Positions 54,867 to 64,000 of a stretch of 64,000 nucleotides of DNA are shown here, one piece after another. The stretch is taken from positions 1 to 64,000 of the forward strand of contig CANFOL010000003.1 in NCBI GenBank assembly GCA_947448695.1. The letters are read 5' to 3'. The position numbers and the translations under genes were made by a program. Positions within the stretch are counted from its first letter, which is position 1. Every line of letters begins with the position of its first letter. The notes under the pieces were generated by a model that was not told where the DNA came from, did no database searches, and saw nothing but the letters and a program-made list of their open reading frames with translations. The stretch is from Burkholderiaceae bacterium (GTDB lineage: Bacteria > Pseudomonadota > Gammaproteobacteria > Burkholderiales > Burkholderiaceae).

Positions 54867-57707
54867 ATGTCTGATAACCAATACCCTGTCAATTTACTAG
54901 ATACTCCTTTTCCCATGAGAGGTGACTTACCCAAACGTGAACCGCGCTGGGTCAAAGAATGGCAAGAAAAAAATATTTATGAGGTTATTCGAGCAGCAAG
55001 ATCTGGACGGAAAAAATTTATTTTGCATGATGGTCCACCCTATGCAAATGGCAATATTCATATTGGTCATGCAGTTAATAAAATTTTAAAAGACATCATC
55101 GTTAAAAGTAAAACGCTATCTGGCTTTGATGCCGTTTATGTTCCTGGCTGGGATTGTCATGGCATGCCAATCGAAATCCAAATTGAAAAAAAGTACGGTA
55201 AAAATTTAAGTACCGCTGAAGTTCAAGCAAAAGCTCGTGCCTATGCAAATGAACAAATTGAGCAACAAAAGAAAGATTTTGAAAGATTGGGTGTACTTGG
55301 TGATTGGAAAAACCCTTATCTCACAATGAACTTTAGCAATGAGGCTAATGAATTAAGAGCTCTAGCAAAAATCATGGAAAAGGGCTTTGTTTTCAGAGGG
55401 CTAAAGCCGGTAAATTGGTGTTTTGACTGTGGCTCTGCTTTGGCGGAAGCTGAAGTGGAATATCAAGACAAAAAAGACCCTGCCATTGATGTTGGCTTTC
55501 GTATCCCAGAGGATCAAAAAAGCTCTCTTGCAAAAGTATTTGGGATTTCTGCATTTCCTCAAAAGGATGGGCGCATCGTTATTTGGACGACTACTCCTTG
55601 GACAATTCCATCTAATCAAGCCCTGAATGTTCATCCAGAATTTGAATATGCCTTAGTTGATGTTGGGTCTCAGTTATTAATTCTTGCCAAAGAAAGGGTT
55701 GAAGCATGCCTCGAAGTGTATGGTCTTGAAGGCACTGTTTTAGGCGTTTGCCTCGGAAAAGCCCTTGAAAACTTTTCTTTCGAACATCCCTTGGCTTCAC
55801 TTGATCCGGGATATCAACGACTATCGCCAATTTATTGCGCACAGTATGTAACTTTAGATAGCGGTACAGGTATTGTCCATAGTGCCCCCGCCTACGGTGA
55901 GGAAGACTATAAATCCTGTAAAGCTCATGGTTTAAAAGATGCTGACATCATTAGCCCCGTCATGAGCAATGGAGTCTACGCAAGTAATCTGCCTTTGTTT
56001 GGTGGTCAATTTGTATGGAAAGCAAACCAAAACATCGTGCAAGCTTTATCTGAAGCAGGATCACTCTTAAAAGTAATTGAGTTTACACATTCATATATGC
56101 ATTGCTGGCGGCATAAAACGCCAATTATTTATAGAGCAACTTCGCAATGGTTCGCCAGTATGGATGCAAAACCTGCTGGAACTTCTCAAAGTGTCCGTGA
56201 GATGGCGCTTGCCGGAATAGAGAATACTCATTTTTATCCAGCATGGGGCAAACAACGTCTTCATGGCATGATTGCTAATCGTCCAGATTGGACACTTTCA
56301 AGGCAAAGGCAATGGGGTGTTCCCATGGCATTTTTTGTACATCGCCAAACGGGAGAACTTCACCCTAATACCTTGGATCACATGGAAGCCATTGCAAAGC
56401 TAATTGAGGTTCGGGGTATAGAGGCATGGCAAACCTTGGATATCGATACATTCTTGGGTGCTGATGCACTTTCCTATGAGAAAAATAAAGATACCTTAGA
56501 TGTCTGGTTTGATTCAGGAAGTACCCATTGGCATGTGATTCGTGGTTCGCACGCTCTAGAACTTCACTCAGATAATGATCGTTGGGCAGACTTATATTTA
56601 GAGGGCTCAGATCAGCACCGTGGATGGTTTCACTCTTCATTACTCACCGGTGTCATGTTAGACGGTAAACCTCCATACAAAGCACTTCTGACCCATGGAT
56701 TTACCGTCGACGGTAACGGTAGAAAGATGAGTAAATCATTGGGTAATGTGATTGCGCCTCAGGAGGTGGCAGATAAGATGGGCGCTGAAATCATCCGCTT
56801 ATGGACAGCCTCGACCGACTATTCTGGTGAAATGACAATTTCTGATGAAATTTTAAAAAGAGTGGTCGAGTCTTACCGCCGTATTAGAAACACCTTACGC
56901 TTTTTACTAGCGAATGTCAGTGATTTTGATCAACAACTTGAAGCTGTTGATATCAATGAACTTTTAGAAATCGATCAATATATGCTTGCGCTCACCGCTC
57001 AAGTGCAAAGTGAATTGATGGCTTTATATGAGCGATATGAATTTCATACAGCTGTATCCCGCATCATGTCTTTTTGCACTGAAGACCTAGGCGGCTTTTA
57101 TTTAGATATTTTGAAAGATCGTTTGTACACCAACGCGCCAAGTGCAAGTTCGCGAAAAAGTGCTCAAACGGTTTTACACATCATTACCGACTCCATGTTG
57201 CATTGGATGGCTCCATTCCTGTCCTTTACTGCGGAAGAGGCTTGGCAAATATTTAATCGTAATAAGAATCATTCAAAAACTATTTTTACTAGTGAATATC
57301 AATCAGTTCCGACCTCCACAAATGCTGCTAATTTACTGGGCAAATGGGAAAGTATTCGCCAAATTCGTCAGGATGTGACCAAGGCGATTGAAATTGAACG
57401 AGAAGCAGGTAAGATAGGCTCATCTCTTCAGGCGGAAATCATCATTGAAGCACCTCCGGAGCAAGCTGAAACTTTAAAAAGTATCGGCTCAGAATTGAAG
57501 TTTGTGCTGATTACATCAAAGGCTGAAGTAAAAACAGCGGCAACTGGCACTCCCTTACAAGTCGCTGTCCGAGCTTCTTCCTTTTTAAAGTGCACGCGTT
57601 GTTGGCACTATACTCCAGCAGTAGGAAGTCTCCCATCTCATCCAGAGCTTTGCGAAAGATGTGATGCTAATCTCAATAGCATTGGCGAAATGCGACATTT
57701 TGCATAG
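54867..57707 (+). CDS. ileS: isoleucyl-tRNA synthetase
   Basis: Class I synthetase of 946 residues from ATG 54867, one base after the ribF stop. HIGH is [12 protein letters not shown] and KMSKS is [14 protein letters not shown]. The editing domain includes [15 protein letters not shown] and [17 protein letters not shown]. The C-terminal zinc ribbon [11 protein letters not shown] and [13 protein letters not shown] is intact, as in the bacterial form. It would charge tRNA-Ile(CAU) once its intron is removed and C34 is modified. Confidence 0.98.
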   Translation: MSDNQYPVNLLDTPFPMRGDLPKREPRWVKEWQEKNIYEVIRAARSGRKKFILHDGPPYANGNIHIGHAVNKILKDIIVKSKTLSGFDAVYVPGWDCHGMPIEIQIEKKYGKNLSTAEVQAKARAYANEQIEQQKKDFERLGVLGDWKNPYLTMNFSNEANELRALAKIMEKGFVFRGLKPVNWCFDCGSALAEAEVEYQDKKDPAIDVGFRIPEDQKSSLAKVFGISAFPQKDGRIVIWTTTPWTIPSNQALNVHPEFEYALVDVGSQLLILAKERVEACLEVYGLEGTVLGVCLGKALENFSFEHPLASLDPGYQRLSPIYCAQYVTLDSGTGIVHSAPAYGEEDYKSCKAHGLKDADIISPVMSNGVYASNLPLFGGQFVWKANQNIVQALSEAGSLLKVIEFTHSYMHCWRHKTPIIYRATSQWFASMDAKPAGTSQSVREMALAGIENTHFYPAWGKQRLHGMIANRPDWTLSRQRQWGVPMAFFVHRQTGELHPNTLDHMEAIAKLIEVRGIEAWQTLDIDTFLGADALSYEKNKDTLDVWFDSGSTHWHVIRGSHALELHSDNDRWADLYLEGSDQHRGWFHSSLLTGVMLDGKPPYKALLTHGFTVDGNGRKMSKSLGNVIAPQEVADKMGAEIIRLWTASTDYSGEMTISDEILKRVVESYRRIRNTLRFLLANVSDFDQQLEAVDINELLEIDQYMLALTAQVQSELMALYERYEFHTAVSRIMSFCTEDLGGFYLDILKDRLYTNAPSASSRKSAQTVLHIITDSMLHWMAPFLSFTAEEAWQIFNRNKNHSKTIFTSEYQSVPTSTNAANLLGKWESIRQIRQDVTKAIEIEREAGKIGSSLQAEIIIEAPPEQAETLKSIGSELKFVLITSKAEVKTAATGTPLQVAVRASSFLKCTRCWHYTPAVGSLPSHPELCERCDANLNSIGEMRHFA

Positions 57708-57725
57708 AATCTAAGGAGCATCTTC

Positions 57726-58235
57726 ATGGCCAAAGGTAGATCAACATTTTCAAATCAAACATCAAATGATTTCATGATGTGGCTTTGTATTGCCATATTA
57801 GTGATCTTGGTTGATCAAGCTACTAAGTGGATTTCACTCAGTCAAATTGCCGAGCATGGTTCGCGCCGAGTTACTTCTTTTATAAATTGGGTCTTGGTAT
57901 ATAACCCTGGTGCTGCCTTTTCTTTCTTAGCGAATGAGGGCGGTTGGCAAAAATGGTTTTTTATTGGCATTGGGTCTTTTGCTGTAGTGGTCATGCTATG
58001 GCTCTTAAAACGTCATGCCAATCAAGGGATATTTTGTTTTTCTATCTCTCTCATCCTTGGCGGAGCAATAGGCAATTTAATAGACCGCTTTGTCCATGGC
58101 GCAGTCGTCGATTTTATTGATGTATATTATTTAAATTATCACTGGCCTGCATTTAATGCTGCAGATAGTGCAATTACTTTGGGAACAAGCTTATTAATTA
58201 TTGATGAGCTGATACGTGTCATAAAACGACGGTGA
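57726..58235 (+). CDS. lspA: lipoprotein signal peptidase (signal peptidase II)
   Basis: Inner-membrane aspartyl protease, 169 residues with four transmembrane helices. VDQATKWISL, NPGAAFSFLANEGGWQ, GGAIGNLIDRFVHG (first catalytic Asp) and WPAFNAADSAITLG (second catalytic Asp) are all present. It would process the LivK-type lipoprotein in this window. AAGGAG precedes the ATG; the order ileS-lspA is conserved. Confidence 0.98.
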   Translation: MAKGRSTFSNQTSNDFMMWLCIAILVILVDQATKWISLSQIAEHGSRRVTSFINWVLVYNPGAAFSFLANEGGWQKWFFIGIGSFAVVVMLWLLKRHANQGIFCFSISLILGGAIGNLIDRFVHGAVVDFIDVYYLNYHWPAFNAADSAITLGTSLLIIDELIRVIKRR

Positions 58236-58256
58236 TTGAAAATGGAGAGTTCTACG

Positions 58257-59492
58257 ATGATGTCTCTCAACAATAAAAAAATTCTGCTCGGTGTTTCGGG
58301 TGGGATTGCAGCTTACAAATCTCCTGAGCTCGTGCGACAGTTGATTAAACAAGGTGCTCAAGTACAAGTTGTTATGACTGAAGCTGCTGCACAATTTGTA
58401 ACTCCAACAACGATGCAAGCAGTATCGGGTAATCCTGTATTTTTAAGTCAATGGGATACACGTATACCAAATGGTATGCCGCACATTGAGCTGACTCGGG
58501 ATGTTGATGCGATTCTGATCGCACCAGCTAGTGCTGACTTGATGGCAAAACTTTCTTTAGGCCTTGCAAATGACTTGCTAAGCACTCTATGTCTTGCTAA
58601 GGGTCATGAAACTAATGGGTCTATCACGCCATGCCCTCTTTTGATTACACCAGCCATGAATCGGCAAATGTGGGAGCATGCAGCAACGCAAAGAAGCGTA
58701 AAACGTTTATTGCAAGATCAAGTTACGATTCTAGGGCCTGCAAGTGGCGACCAAGCCTGTGGGGAAGTAGGCATGGGGCGAATGTTAGAGCCCATTGAAA
58801 TCTGTGATGCTTTGATTGCTTTTTTTCAACCAAAGCTTCTACAAAATAAGAAAGTGGTTATCACGGCAGGTCCTACCTATGAAGCAATTGATCCTGTTCG
58901 GGGACTAACCAATCGCAGTTCAGGAAAAATGGGATTTGCTATTGCAAGAGCCGCGGTTGAAGCAGGTGCAGAAGTTCAGTTAATCAGTGGTCCTGTTCAT
59001 CTTGAAACGCCCTTAGCATTTCTTGGAAAAATCAAGAGAGTCAATGTCCAAAGCGCCGCCGAAATGCATGCCGCTGTGATGTCGCAAACTAGCTGTGATA
59101 TCTTTTTTAGTGTTGCGGCCGTAGCTGATTGGCGAGTTAATCAAATAGCTTCTCAAAAAATCAAAAAACAGTCCTCCTCTGATACGCTTTCCTTAGAACT
59201 TCTTCAAAACCCAGATATTTTGCTTGAATTTGTAAATAGTCTAGTTGGTAAGTCGTCCTTCTGTGTCGGTTTTGCAGCGGAATCAGAAAATGTTCTCGAA
59301 TATGGTAAAAAAAAGCTGATTACAAAAAAGATCCCCTTATTGATTGCTAATCATGGCCCAAGTACGTTTGGTGAAGATAGTAATCAAGTGACGTTGATTG
59401 ACGCTCAAGGCGAGGTAAGCCTTGGCCCTGCAAACAAACTTGCCCTAGCTCGTGACATCATTTTTCAAGTATCTCAACGTTTATCAAAGTAA
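58257..59492 (+). CDS. coaBC: bifunctional phosphopantothenoylcysteine decarboxylase / phosphopantothenate-cysteine ligase
   Basis: Two steps of coenzyme A synthesis, 411 residues. The N-terminal flavoprotein CoaC has [40 protein letters not shown] (catalytic His) and [14 protein letters not shown], then [10 protein letters not shown]. CoaB has [35 protein letters not shown] and a following KIKKQ with its Lys. GGAGAG lies seven bases before ATG 58257, which is taken as the start; in-frame TTG 58236 and ATG 58242 lie before or across that site. Confidence 0.97.
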   Translation: MMSLNNKKILLGVSGGIAAYKSPELVRQLIKQGAQVQVVMTEAAAQFVTPTTMQAVSGNPVFLSQWDTRIPNGMPHIELTRDVDAILIAPASADLMAKLSLGLANDLLSTLCLAKGHETNGSITPCPLLITPAMNRQMWEHAATQRSVKRLLQDQVTILGPASGDQACGEVGMGRMLEPIEICDALIAFFQPKLLQNKKVVITAGPTYEAIDPVRGLTNRSSGKMGFAIARAAVEAGAEVQLISGPVHLETPLAFLGKIKRVNVQSAAEMHAAVMSQTSCDIFFSVAAVADWRVNQIASQKIKKQSSSDTLSLELLQNPDILLEFVNSLVGKSSFCVGFAAESENVLEYGKKKLITKKIPLLIANHGPSTFGEDSNQVTLIDAQGEVSLGPANKLALARDIIFQVSQRLSK

Positions 59493-59497
59493 TCTAT

Positions 59498-59947
59498 ATG
59501 CAAAAACTTCAAGTAAAAATTATCGATGAGCGGATGCGCTCACAACTTCCTCAATATGCCACTGCTGGAAGTGCCGGATTAGATTTAAGAGCCTGCCTAG
59601 AAGAGCCAATCAATATTGCTCCTGGACAAACCGTTCTTGTTCCTACAGGTATTGCTATTTATATTAACGATCCTAGGTACTGCGCCATGATTCTGCCACG
59701 CTCAGGTCTCGGGCACAAACACGGCATTGTATTAGGTAATCTCGTCGGACTAATTGACTCAGATTATCAAGGGCAGTTGATGGTTAGCACTTGGAATCGT
59801 GGCAGTTCTAGCTTTCATCTAGAACCGATGGAGCGCCTAGCGCAACTTGTCATCGTTCCAATCATGCAAATTGAATGGTCGATTGTGGAAGAATTTGCCT
59901 CCTCTAATCGTGGTGAAGGTGGTTTTGGCAGTACTGGAAAGGTTTAA
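59498..59947 (+). CDS. dut: deoxyuridine 5'-triphosphate nucleotidohydrolase
   Basis: Trimeric dUTPase of 149 residues that keeps uracil out of DNA. All five motifs are seen: [51 protein letters not shown] and the C-terminal [12 protein letters not shown]. It starts five bases after coaBC, the conserved coaBC-dut pair. No classic terminator follows; only a small ATGAC/GTCAT stem overlaps its end. The 225 bp up to the clpA terminator show nothing recognisable. Confidence 0.98.
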   Translation: MQKLQVKIIDERMRSQLPQYATAGSAGLDLRACLEEPINIAPGQTVLVPTGIAIYINDPRYCAMILPRSGLGHKHGIVLGNLVGLIDSDYQGQLMVSTWNRGSSSFHLEPMERLAQLVIVPIMQIEWSIVEEFASSNRGEGGFGSTGKV

Positions 59948-60172
59948 TGACTTTAGTCATATTGAGGGTTTATATTTGTTAAGAACAAATACCAAACTGT
60001 GTTGCGTCCTTAGGGTACCCCTTGAACTTAGTTAGCTTAATGATGTACTGAATATTTACTTCACGATTGTTTTCATAAGCCTATGGTATTCATCTTTCAT
60101 TAGGCACTCATTCACTCTGCTCCTGACTCTACTGTTAAACTCAAAGTTACAAGAAGTCACTGTCTAAGTCAT

Positions 60173-60200
60173 AAAAAAAGCCTCGATATCGAGGCTTTTT
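60173..60200. terminator. terminator of clpSA
   Basis: The palindrome GCCTCGATATCGAGGC is flanked by AAAAAAA on the left and TTTTT on the right, so it can act on both strands. It lies 23 bp beyond the clpA stop. Confidence 0.9.
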
Positions 60201-60223
60201 AAAATTACGAGGTTTTAAAAAGA

Positions 60224-62524
60224 TTACAGCTCTTCGGAAGTTTCGGTAGAGGCGGCTTTACCTTTCACTGCTGCAGAATGAATCTCCAAAATGACTTGAT
60301 CATCAGCATCAACATCTACCAAAACAGTACCCCCACTCACTAACCGACCAAACAATAATTCATCCGCCAAAGCTTTGCGAACCGTATCTTGAATGAGTCG
60401 TTGCATTGGGCGTGCACCCATCAGCGGGTCAAAGCCTTTTTTAGCTAAGTAAGCACGCAATCCAGCTGAGAATGTTGCATCTACTTTCTTCTCATGTAAC
60501 TGCTCCTCTAATTGCATGAGGAACTTATCTACAACACGCAGAATAATCGACTCATCAAGCGCCTTAAATGAAACAATGGCATCCAGACGATTACGGAATT
60601 CAGGTGTAAAGATCTTTTTAATATCCGCCATTTCATCGCCGGACTCACGAGGGTTTGTAAAGCCAATGGTGGCCTTATTCATCGTTTCAGCACCAGCATT
60701 CGTAGTCATGATAATAATGACGTTTCTAAAATCAGCTTTACGACCATTATTATCCGTGAGAGTGCCGTGATCCATCACCTGCAGTAAGATATTAAAGATG
60801 TCTGGATGAGCTTTTTCAATTTCATCGAGTAATAAAACACAATGAGGTTTTTTATTAACCGCTTCTGTTAGTAAGCCGCCCTGATCAAAACCAACATATC
60901 CTGGAGGAGCACCAATCAATCGACTCACAGCGTGACGCTCCATGTATTCGGACATGTCAAAACGTAACAACTCAACGCCCATAATAAAAGCTAACTGTTT
61001 TGCAACCTCGGTTTTACCCACCCCAGTTGGGCCTGAGAATAAGAATGACCCAATTGGTTTATCTACTTTGCCTAAACCAGCTCTAGCCATCTTAATCGCT
61101 GAAGCAAGAGCTTCAATTGCAGGTTCTTGCCCAAAGACCACACTTTTTAAATCACGGTCTAGAGTCTGCAATTTGCTTCGATCATCAACGCTAACGGACT
61201 GCGCAGGAATTCGAGCTATTTTTGAAACAATGTCTTCAATCTCAAGTCGCCCTATCGTTTTCTTTTGCTTCGATTTTGGCAATATTCGCTGTGCAGCACC
61301 CGCTTCATCAATCACGTCAATCGCTTTATCTGGCAACTGACGATCATTGATGTAACGCGACGAGAGCTCCGCAGCAGCACTTAATGCACTCTGTGAATAC
61401 TTAACCCCATGATGCTCCTCAAAACGCGACTTGAGGCCGCGAAGGATTTGTACCGTCTGGTCTACTGAAGGCTCAAGAACATCTATTTTCTGAAATCTTC
61501 TCGACAGAGCTGCATCTTTTTCAAAAATCCCACGATACTCTGTAAATGTCGTTGCACCAATACACTTTAATTGACCACTAGATAAGGCAGGTTTTAACAA
61601 GTTACTCGCATCTAATGTGCCACCAGATGCCGCGCCGGCTCCAATTAAAGTATGAATCTCGTCGATAAATAAAACGGCATGTACATTGTCTTTTAACGAT
61701 TTCAACACAGCCTTCAGGCGTTGCTCAAAATCACCTCGATATTTTGTTCCAGCAAGTAAAGCACCCATGTCTAAAGAAAAAACAATCGCTTCTTTTAAAA
61801 TGTCTGGGACGTCACCTTGAGTGATTCTCCAAGCCAGACCCTCTGCAATAGCTGTTTTACCTACTCCAGCCTCGCCAACCAATAATGGGTTATTTTTTCT
61901 GCGGCGGCACAAGATTTGAATCACTCGCTCAACTTCGTGTTCACGACCGATGAGCGGATCTATTTTTCCTTGGCGAGCCAATAAATTGAGATTTTGTGTG
62001 TATTGTTCGAGTGGGCTATCTTTTCCACCATTATTGGTCTCATCAGTTTCTGTACCGGCTGACTCTGGTTTTGGAGAGTCTGCTTGATCTTTACGTATGC
62101 CATGACTGATAAAGTTCACAACATCTAGACGAGTAACGCCTTGCTGTTGCAGGTAATACACTGCGTGAGAGTCTTTTTCACCAAAAATCGCAACTAATAC
62201 ATTAGCCCCTGTCACTTCTTTTTTGCCACTCGAAGTGGATTGAACATGCATAATCGCACGTTGTATCACCCGCTGAAATCCAAGTGTTGGTTGAGTATCA
62301 ACTTCTTCGGCGCCAGGAACTATCGGAGTGTTGTCGTTGATAAAATTCTTTAATTGAGCACGAATATCTGCAATATTCACAGCACAGGCCTTTAAAACCT
62401 CAACAGCAGTTGCATTATCCAATAGGGCACTTAATAAATGTTCTACCGTAATGAACTCATGACGCGCAGCACGCGCATCCACAAAAGCCATATGTAAACT
62501 GACTTCTAGTTCTTGGGCAATCAT
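60224..62524 (-). CDS. clpA: ATP-dependent Clp protease ATP-binding subunit ClpA
   Basis: AAA+ unfoldase that feeds proteins to ClpP, 766 residues from ATG 62524. The N-domain contains [16 protein letters not shown]. The first ATPase has [18 protein letters not shown] and [14 protein letters not shown], the second [17 protein letters not shown] and [30 protein letters not shown] carries an IGF loop for ClpP docking. It overlaps clpS as ATGA and has GGAGGA just before the start. clpP is not in the window. Confidence 0.97.
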   Translation of the reverse strand: MIAQELEVSLHMAFVDARAARHEFITVEHLLSALLDNATAVEVLKACAVNIADIRAQLKNFINDNTPIVPGAEEVDTQPTLGFQRVIQRAIMHVQSTSSGKKEVTGANVLVAIFGEKDSHAVYYLQQQGVTRLDVVNFISHGIRKDQADSPKPESAGTETDETNNGGKDSPLEQYTQNLNLLARQGKIDPLIGREHEVERVIQILCRRRKNNPLLVGEAGVGKTAIAEGLAWRITQGDVPDILKEAIVFSLDMGALLAGTKYRGDFEQRLKAVLKSLKDNVHAVLFIDEIHTLIGAGAASGGTLDASNLLKPALSSGQLKCIGATTFTEYRGIFEKDAALSRRFQKIDVLEPSVDQTVQILRGLKSRFEEHHGVKYSQSALSAAAELSSRYINDRQLPDKAIDVIDEAGAAQRILPKSKQKKTIGRLEIEDIVSKIARIPAQSVSVDDRSKLQTLDRDLKSVVFGQEPAIEALASAIKMARAGLGKVDKPIGSFLFSGPTGVGKTEVAKQLAFIMGVELLRFDMSEYMERHAVSRLIGAPPGYVGFDQGGLLTEAVNKKPHCVLLLDEIEKAHPDIFNILLQVMDHGTLTDNNGRKADFRNVIIIMTTNAGAETMNKATIGFTNPRESGDEMADIKKIFTPEFRNRLDAIVSFKALDESIILRVVDKFLMQLEEQLHEKKVDATFSAGLRAYLAKKGFDPLMGARPMQRLIQDTVRKALADELLFGRLVSGGTVLVDVDADDQVILEIHSAAVKGKAASTETSEEL

Positions 62525-62880
62525 ACTTCCTCCATCATGCATTGCAAAGGGTGACCCGACTTACGGGAAAGTTCTGTTACTTGAGAAACTTTTGTTGCTG
62601 CTACATCGTGTGTATAAACTCCACATACACCTTTTCCTTCTATATGTACTTGTAACATAATTCTGGTCGCGGTTTCTTGATCTTTATGAAAATATTCCTG
62701 AATCACCATCACAACAAACTCCATCGGTGTGAAGTCGTCATTCAACAATACCACCTTATAAAGCGGTGGAGGCTCAACTTTTTGAGCCTCGCGATCCATC
62801 ACAGTAGCCCTATCGTCACCAATCAATGGTTTTGAGGGATTAATGGCTAGAATCGTTTTTTTGCTTAATTTCGTATTCAT
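62521..62880 (-). CDS. clpS: ATP-dependent Clp protease adaptor ClpS
   Basis: Adaptor that binds N-degrons and delivers them to ClpA, 119 residues. A variable tail of about 40 residues precedes the core [20 protein letters not shown] (Asn-Asp-Asp recognition site). [20 protein letters not shown] and [17 protein letters not shown] follow, giving the complete family pattern. It is cotranscribed with clpA. An internal ATG (MDREAQK) would give a 92-residue product and cannot be excluded. Confidence 0.97.
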   Translation of the reverse strand: MNTKLSKKTILAINPSKPLIGDDRATVMDREAQKVEPPPLYKVVLLNDDFTPMEFVVMVIQEYFHKDQETATRIMLQVHIEGKGVCGVYTHDVAATKVSQVTELSRKSGHPLQCMMEEV

Positions 62881-63106
62881 ACCTAGATTCTAATCATTTG
62901 AACAATTTACCGTTTTTTTTAGCTGTGAAAGATTAAATTTTCTTTAAAACTGACACATTATTCACAATTTAACAAAAAATATGCTCTTTTAGGGGAAATA
63001 CTAGTGTAATTTGACATATTATTCCTTGACATAAGGCCAATAAAGGAAAACAATCCATACTATGTGTATTAGAAGTTTTATACACGAGGCTTGTAGATGT
63101 GTTGGC

Positions 63107-63112
63107 TATAAT
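63107..63112 (+). promoter_or_regulatory. candidate -10 of the cold-shock gene
   Basis: A perfect TATAAT with TG four bases upstream of it, 47 bp before the csp ATG. No good -35 is seen at 17 bp, so recognition may lean on the extended -10. Two TTGACA hexamers at 63011 and 63026 have no matching -10. Confidence 0.45.
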
Positions 63113-63159
63113 GTTTTTCACGCTTCAAGATTGATTCTTTAAAATGTAATGGAGTTCGA

Positions 63160-63363
63160 ATGGCAACCGGTGTCGTAAAATGGTTTAATGATGCAAAAGG
63201 TTTTGGTTTTATCAAACCTGATGATGGCGAAGAAGAGTTATTTGCTCACTTTAGCGCAATAACAATGAGTGGTTTCAAAACCCTCAAAGAAGGTCAAAAA
63301 GTTACCTTTGATATTACTCAAGGCCCAAAAGGCAAACAAGCTACCAATATTCAAGGTGCTTAA
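63160..63363 (+). CDS. cold-shock domain protein
   Basis: A 67-residue single-stranded nucleic acid-binding OB fold of the CspA family. [20 protein letters not shown] carries RNP1, and [17 protein letters not shown] has RNP2. [20 protein letters not shown] completes the barrel. GGAG lies seven bases before the ATG. Whether it is cold-induced or constitutive cannot be told. It is monocistronic with its own terminator. Confidence 0.97.
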   Translation: MATGVVKWFNDAKGFGFIKPDDGEEELFAHFSAITMSGFKTLKEGQKVTFDITQGPKGKQATNIQGA

Positions 63364-63393
63364 TTGAGTTAATCCTTTATAGGATGTTTGACA

Positions 63394-63417
63394 AAAACCC
63401 CTCTAAGGGGTTTTTTT
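63394..63417 (+). terminator. terminator of the cold-shock gene
   Basis: AAAACCCCT and AGGGGTTTT pair over a CTA loop, then TTT, 30 bp after the stop. Confidence 0.92.
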
Positions 63418-63681
63418 GTTTTTCAGACTTAGAAAAAGTTGATAGCACCAATTTTTGAAACGCCAATTTGTCACATTACACGTTATCAAGCATCGCCTAG
63501 CTAAACGCATACCGGAACCTGAGTATGCTTATACATTTAAACTTACACTCTTATTTAACGTTTTATTATTAAGTAATTTAATGGGTAGTATTCTAAAATC
63601 ACCTGAAATAGGCGATATTTAAGATAGTTTTCATTTTCTAAAATAATTTATTCTTTATTTATTTAAATGTCCTAAGGTCAC
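63418..63681. other. intergenic region without recognised content
   Basis: About 260 bp of AT-rich sequence between the csp terminator and the DUF192 gene. No gene, tRNA or strong hairpin is seen. AAGG lies just before the DUF192 start, and the T/A-rich last 50 bp probably hold its promoter. Confidence 0.4.
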
Positions 63682-64000
63682 ATGTTAAAAGTTTTTATCA
63701 CTTCTGTTTTAGCAATTTTGCCTTATTTCGGGCTCTGTTCCGCATTACCAGTCATCGACTTAAAAATTGACAAAAACATCATTAAAGCAGAAGTTGCAAG
63801 TACACAAACTAGTCAACAATTAGGGCTTATGTACAGAAAGTCTATGCCTGAACAAAATGGCATGCTTTTCGTTTTCGAGCAAAAAGCAGGACATTGCTTT
63901 TGGATGAAAAACACTTTATTGCCCTTGGCTATCGCGTTTATCGATGATGATGGCAAAATCGTCAATATTGAAGAAATGAAGCCGCAATCTGAAGACAATC
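63682..64000 (+). CDS. DUF192 family exported protein (3' end cut off)
   Basis: The first 106 residues of a DUF192 protein, with a signal peptide (VFITSVLAILPYFGLCSA). The domain begins LKIDKNIIKAEVASTQ and has the signature QQLGLMYRKSMPEQNGMLFV, CFWMKNTLLPLAIAFIDDDG and IVNIEEMKPQ. The family has unknown function in bacteria and is often periplasmic. The frame is open at the window end. AAGG stands six bases before the ATG. Confidence 0.92.
   Translation, partial: MLKVFITSVLAILPYFGLCSALPVIDLKIDKNIIKAEVASTQTSQQLGLMYRKSMPEQNGMLFVFEQKAGHCFWMKNTLLPLAIAFIDDDGKIVNIEEMKPQSEDN

Noticed and set aside
59948..60172. Search for a small RNA between dut and clpA
   Set aside because: No stable hairpin with a T-run of its own and no recognised motif; left unannotated.
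1..64000. CRISPR arrays, insertion sequences, integrase genes, toxin-antitoxin pairs
   Set aside because: None seen: no regularly spaced repeats, no transposase or recombinase motifs in any plausible coding frame.

Overview
The window looks like a chromosome segment from a low-GC betaproteobacterium of the order Burkholderiales, most like the freshwater genus Polynucleobacter. This is an inference from gene content and order, not from a database match. The pointers are several Bug-type tricarboxylate-transporter receptors, an rpsU-yqeY-dnaG-rpoD operon whose RpoD has a long Lys/Ala/Pro-rich N-terminus, the polA / DUF2782 / thrB / BPSS1780-type membrane protein order, and AT-rich, tightly packed coding.

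Positions 1-9,290 are accessory. A first catabolic block (1-5,550) holds two Bug periplasmic receptors, a GMC flavoprotein dehydrogenase, a lactonase-like amidohydrolase and a fumarylacetoacetate-hydrolase-family enzyme. A second block (5,740-8,604) holds another Bug receptor, a PuuE-like polysaccharide deacetylase and an NHL beta-propeller protein. Between this block and rpoD is the most remarkable locus of the window. It is a tRNA-Ile(CAU) gene on the minus strand split in its anticodon loop by a 217-nt group I intron of the IC3 type known from Azoarcus pre-tRNA-Ile. Around it lie broken tRNA pieces: a 40-nt intronless 5' half beside rpoD, a 20-bp 3' end plus degenerate terminator at 5,570-5,639, and a cluster of 9-bp repeats resembling integrase arm sites. 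Together these read as scars of integration at a tRNA gene; no integrase is in view.

From 9,293 rightwards the window is core genome. It runs through rpoD-dnaG-yqeY-rpsU (minus), tsaD, folE2, the isoprenoid operon xseB-ispA-dxs, a Rieske oxygenase, a ZIP metal transporter and polA. Next come DUF2782-thrB-BPSS1780, uvrD, valS-galU, alaS-tusA-like, tctBA (without its own receptor), glnS, an SDR protein, a 2Fe-2S/flavin reductase and an argD-like aminotransferase. These are followed by a full branched-chain amino acid ABC transporter (livKHMGF), fkpB-ispH, radC, rpmB-rpmG, a fatty acid desaturase, purN-rsmB-like, ribF-ileS-lspA-coaBC-dut, clpS-clpA, a cold-shock gene and the start of a DUF192 protein.

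Many genes are coupled by 1-25 nt overlaps (ATGA or TAATG junctions). Several rho-independent terminators are clear. A perfect 12-bp-stem hairpin lies inside the first codons of glnS, downstream of tctBA. Several starts were placed by Shine-Dalgarno spacing or family fit, including TTG for tctB and GTG for ribF and the ZIP gene. The first and last genes are cut by the window edges.
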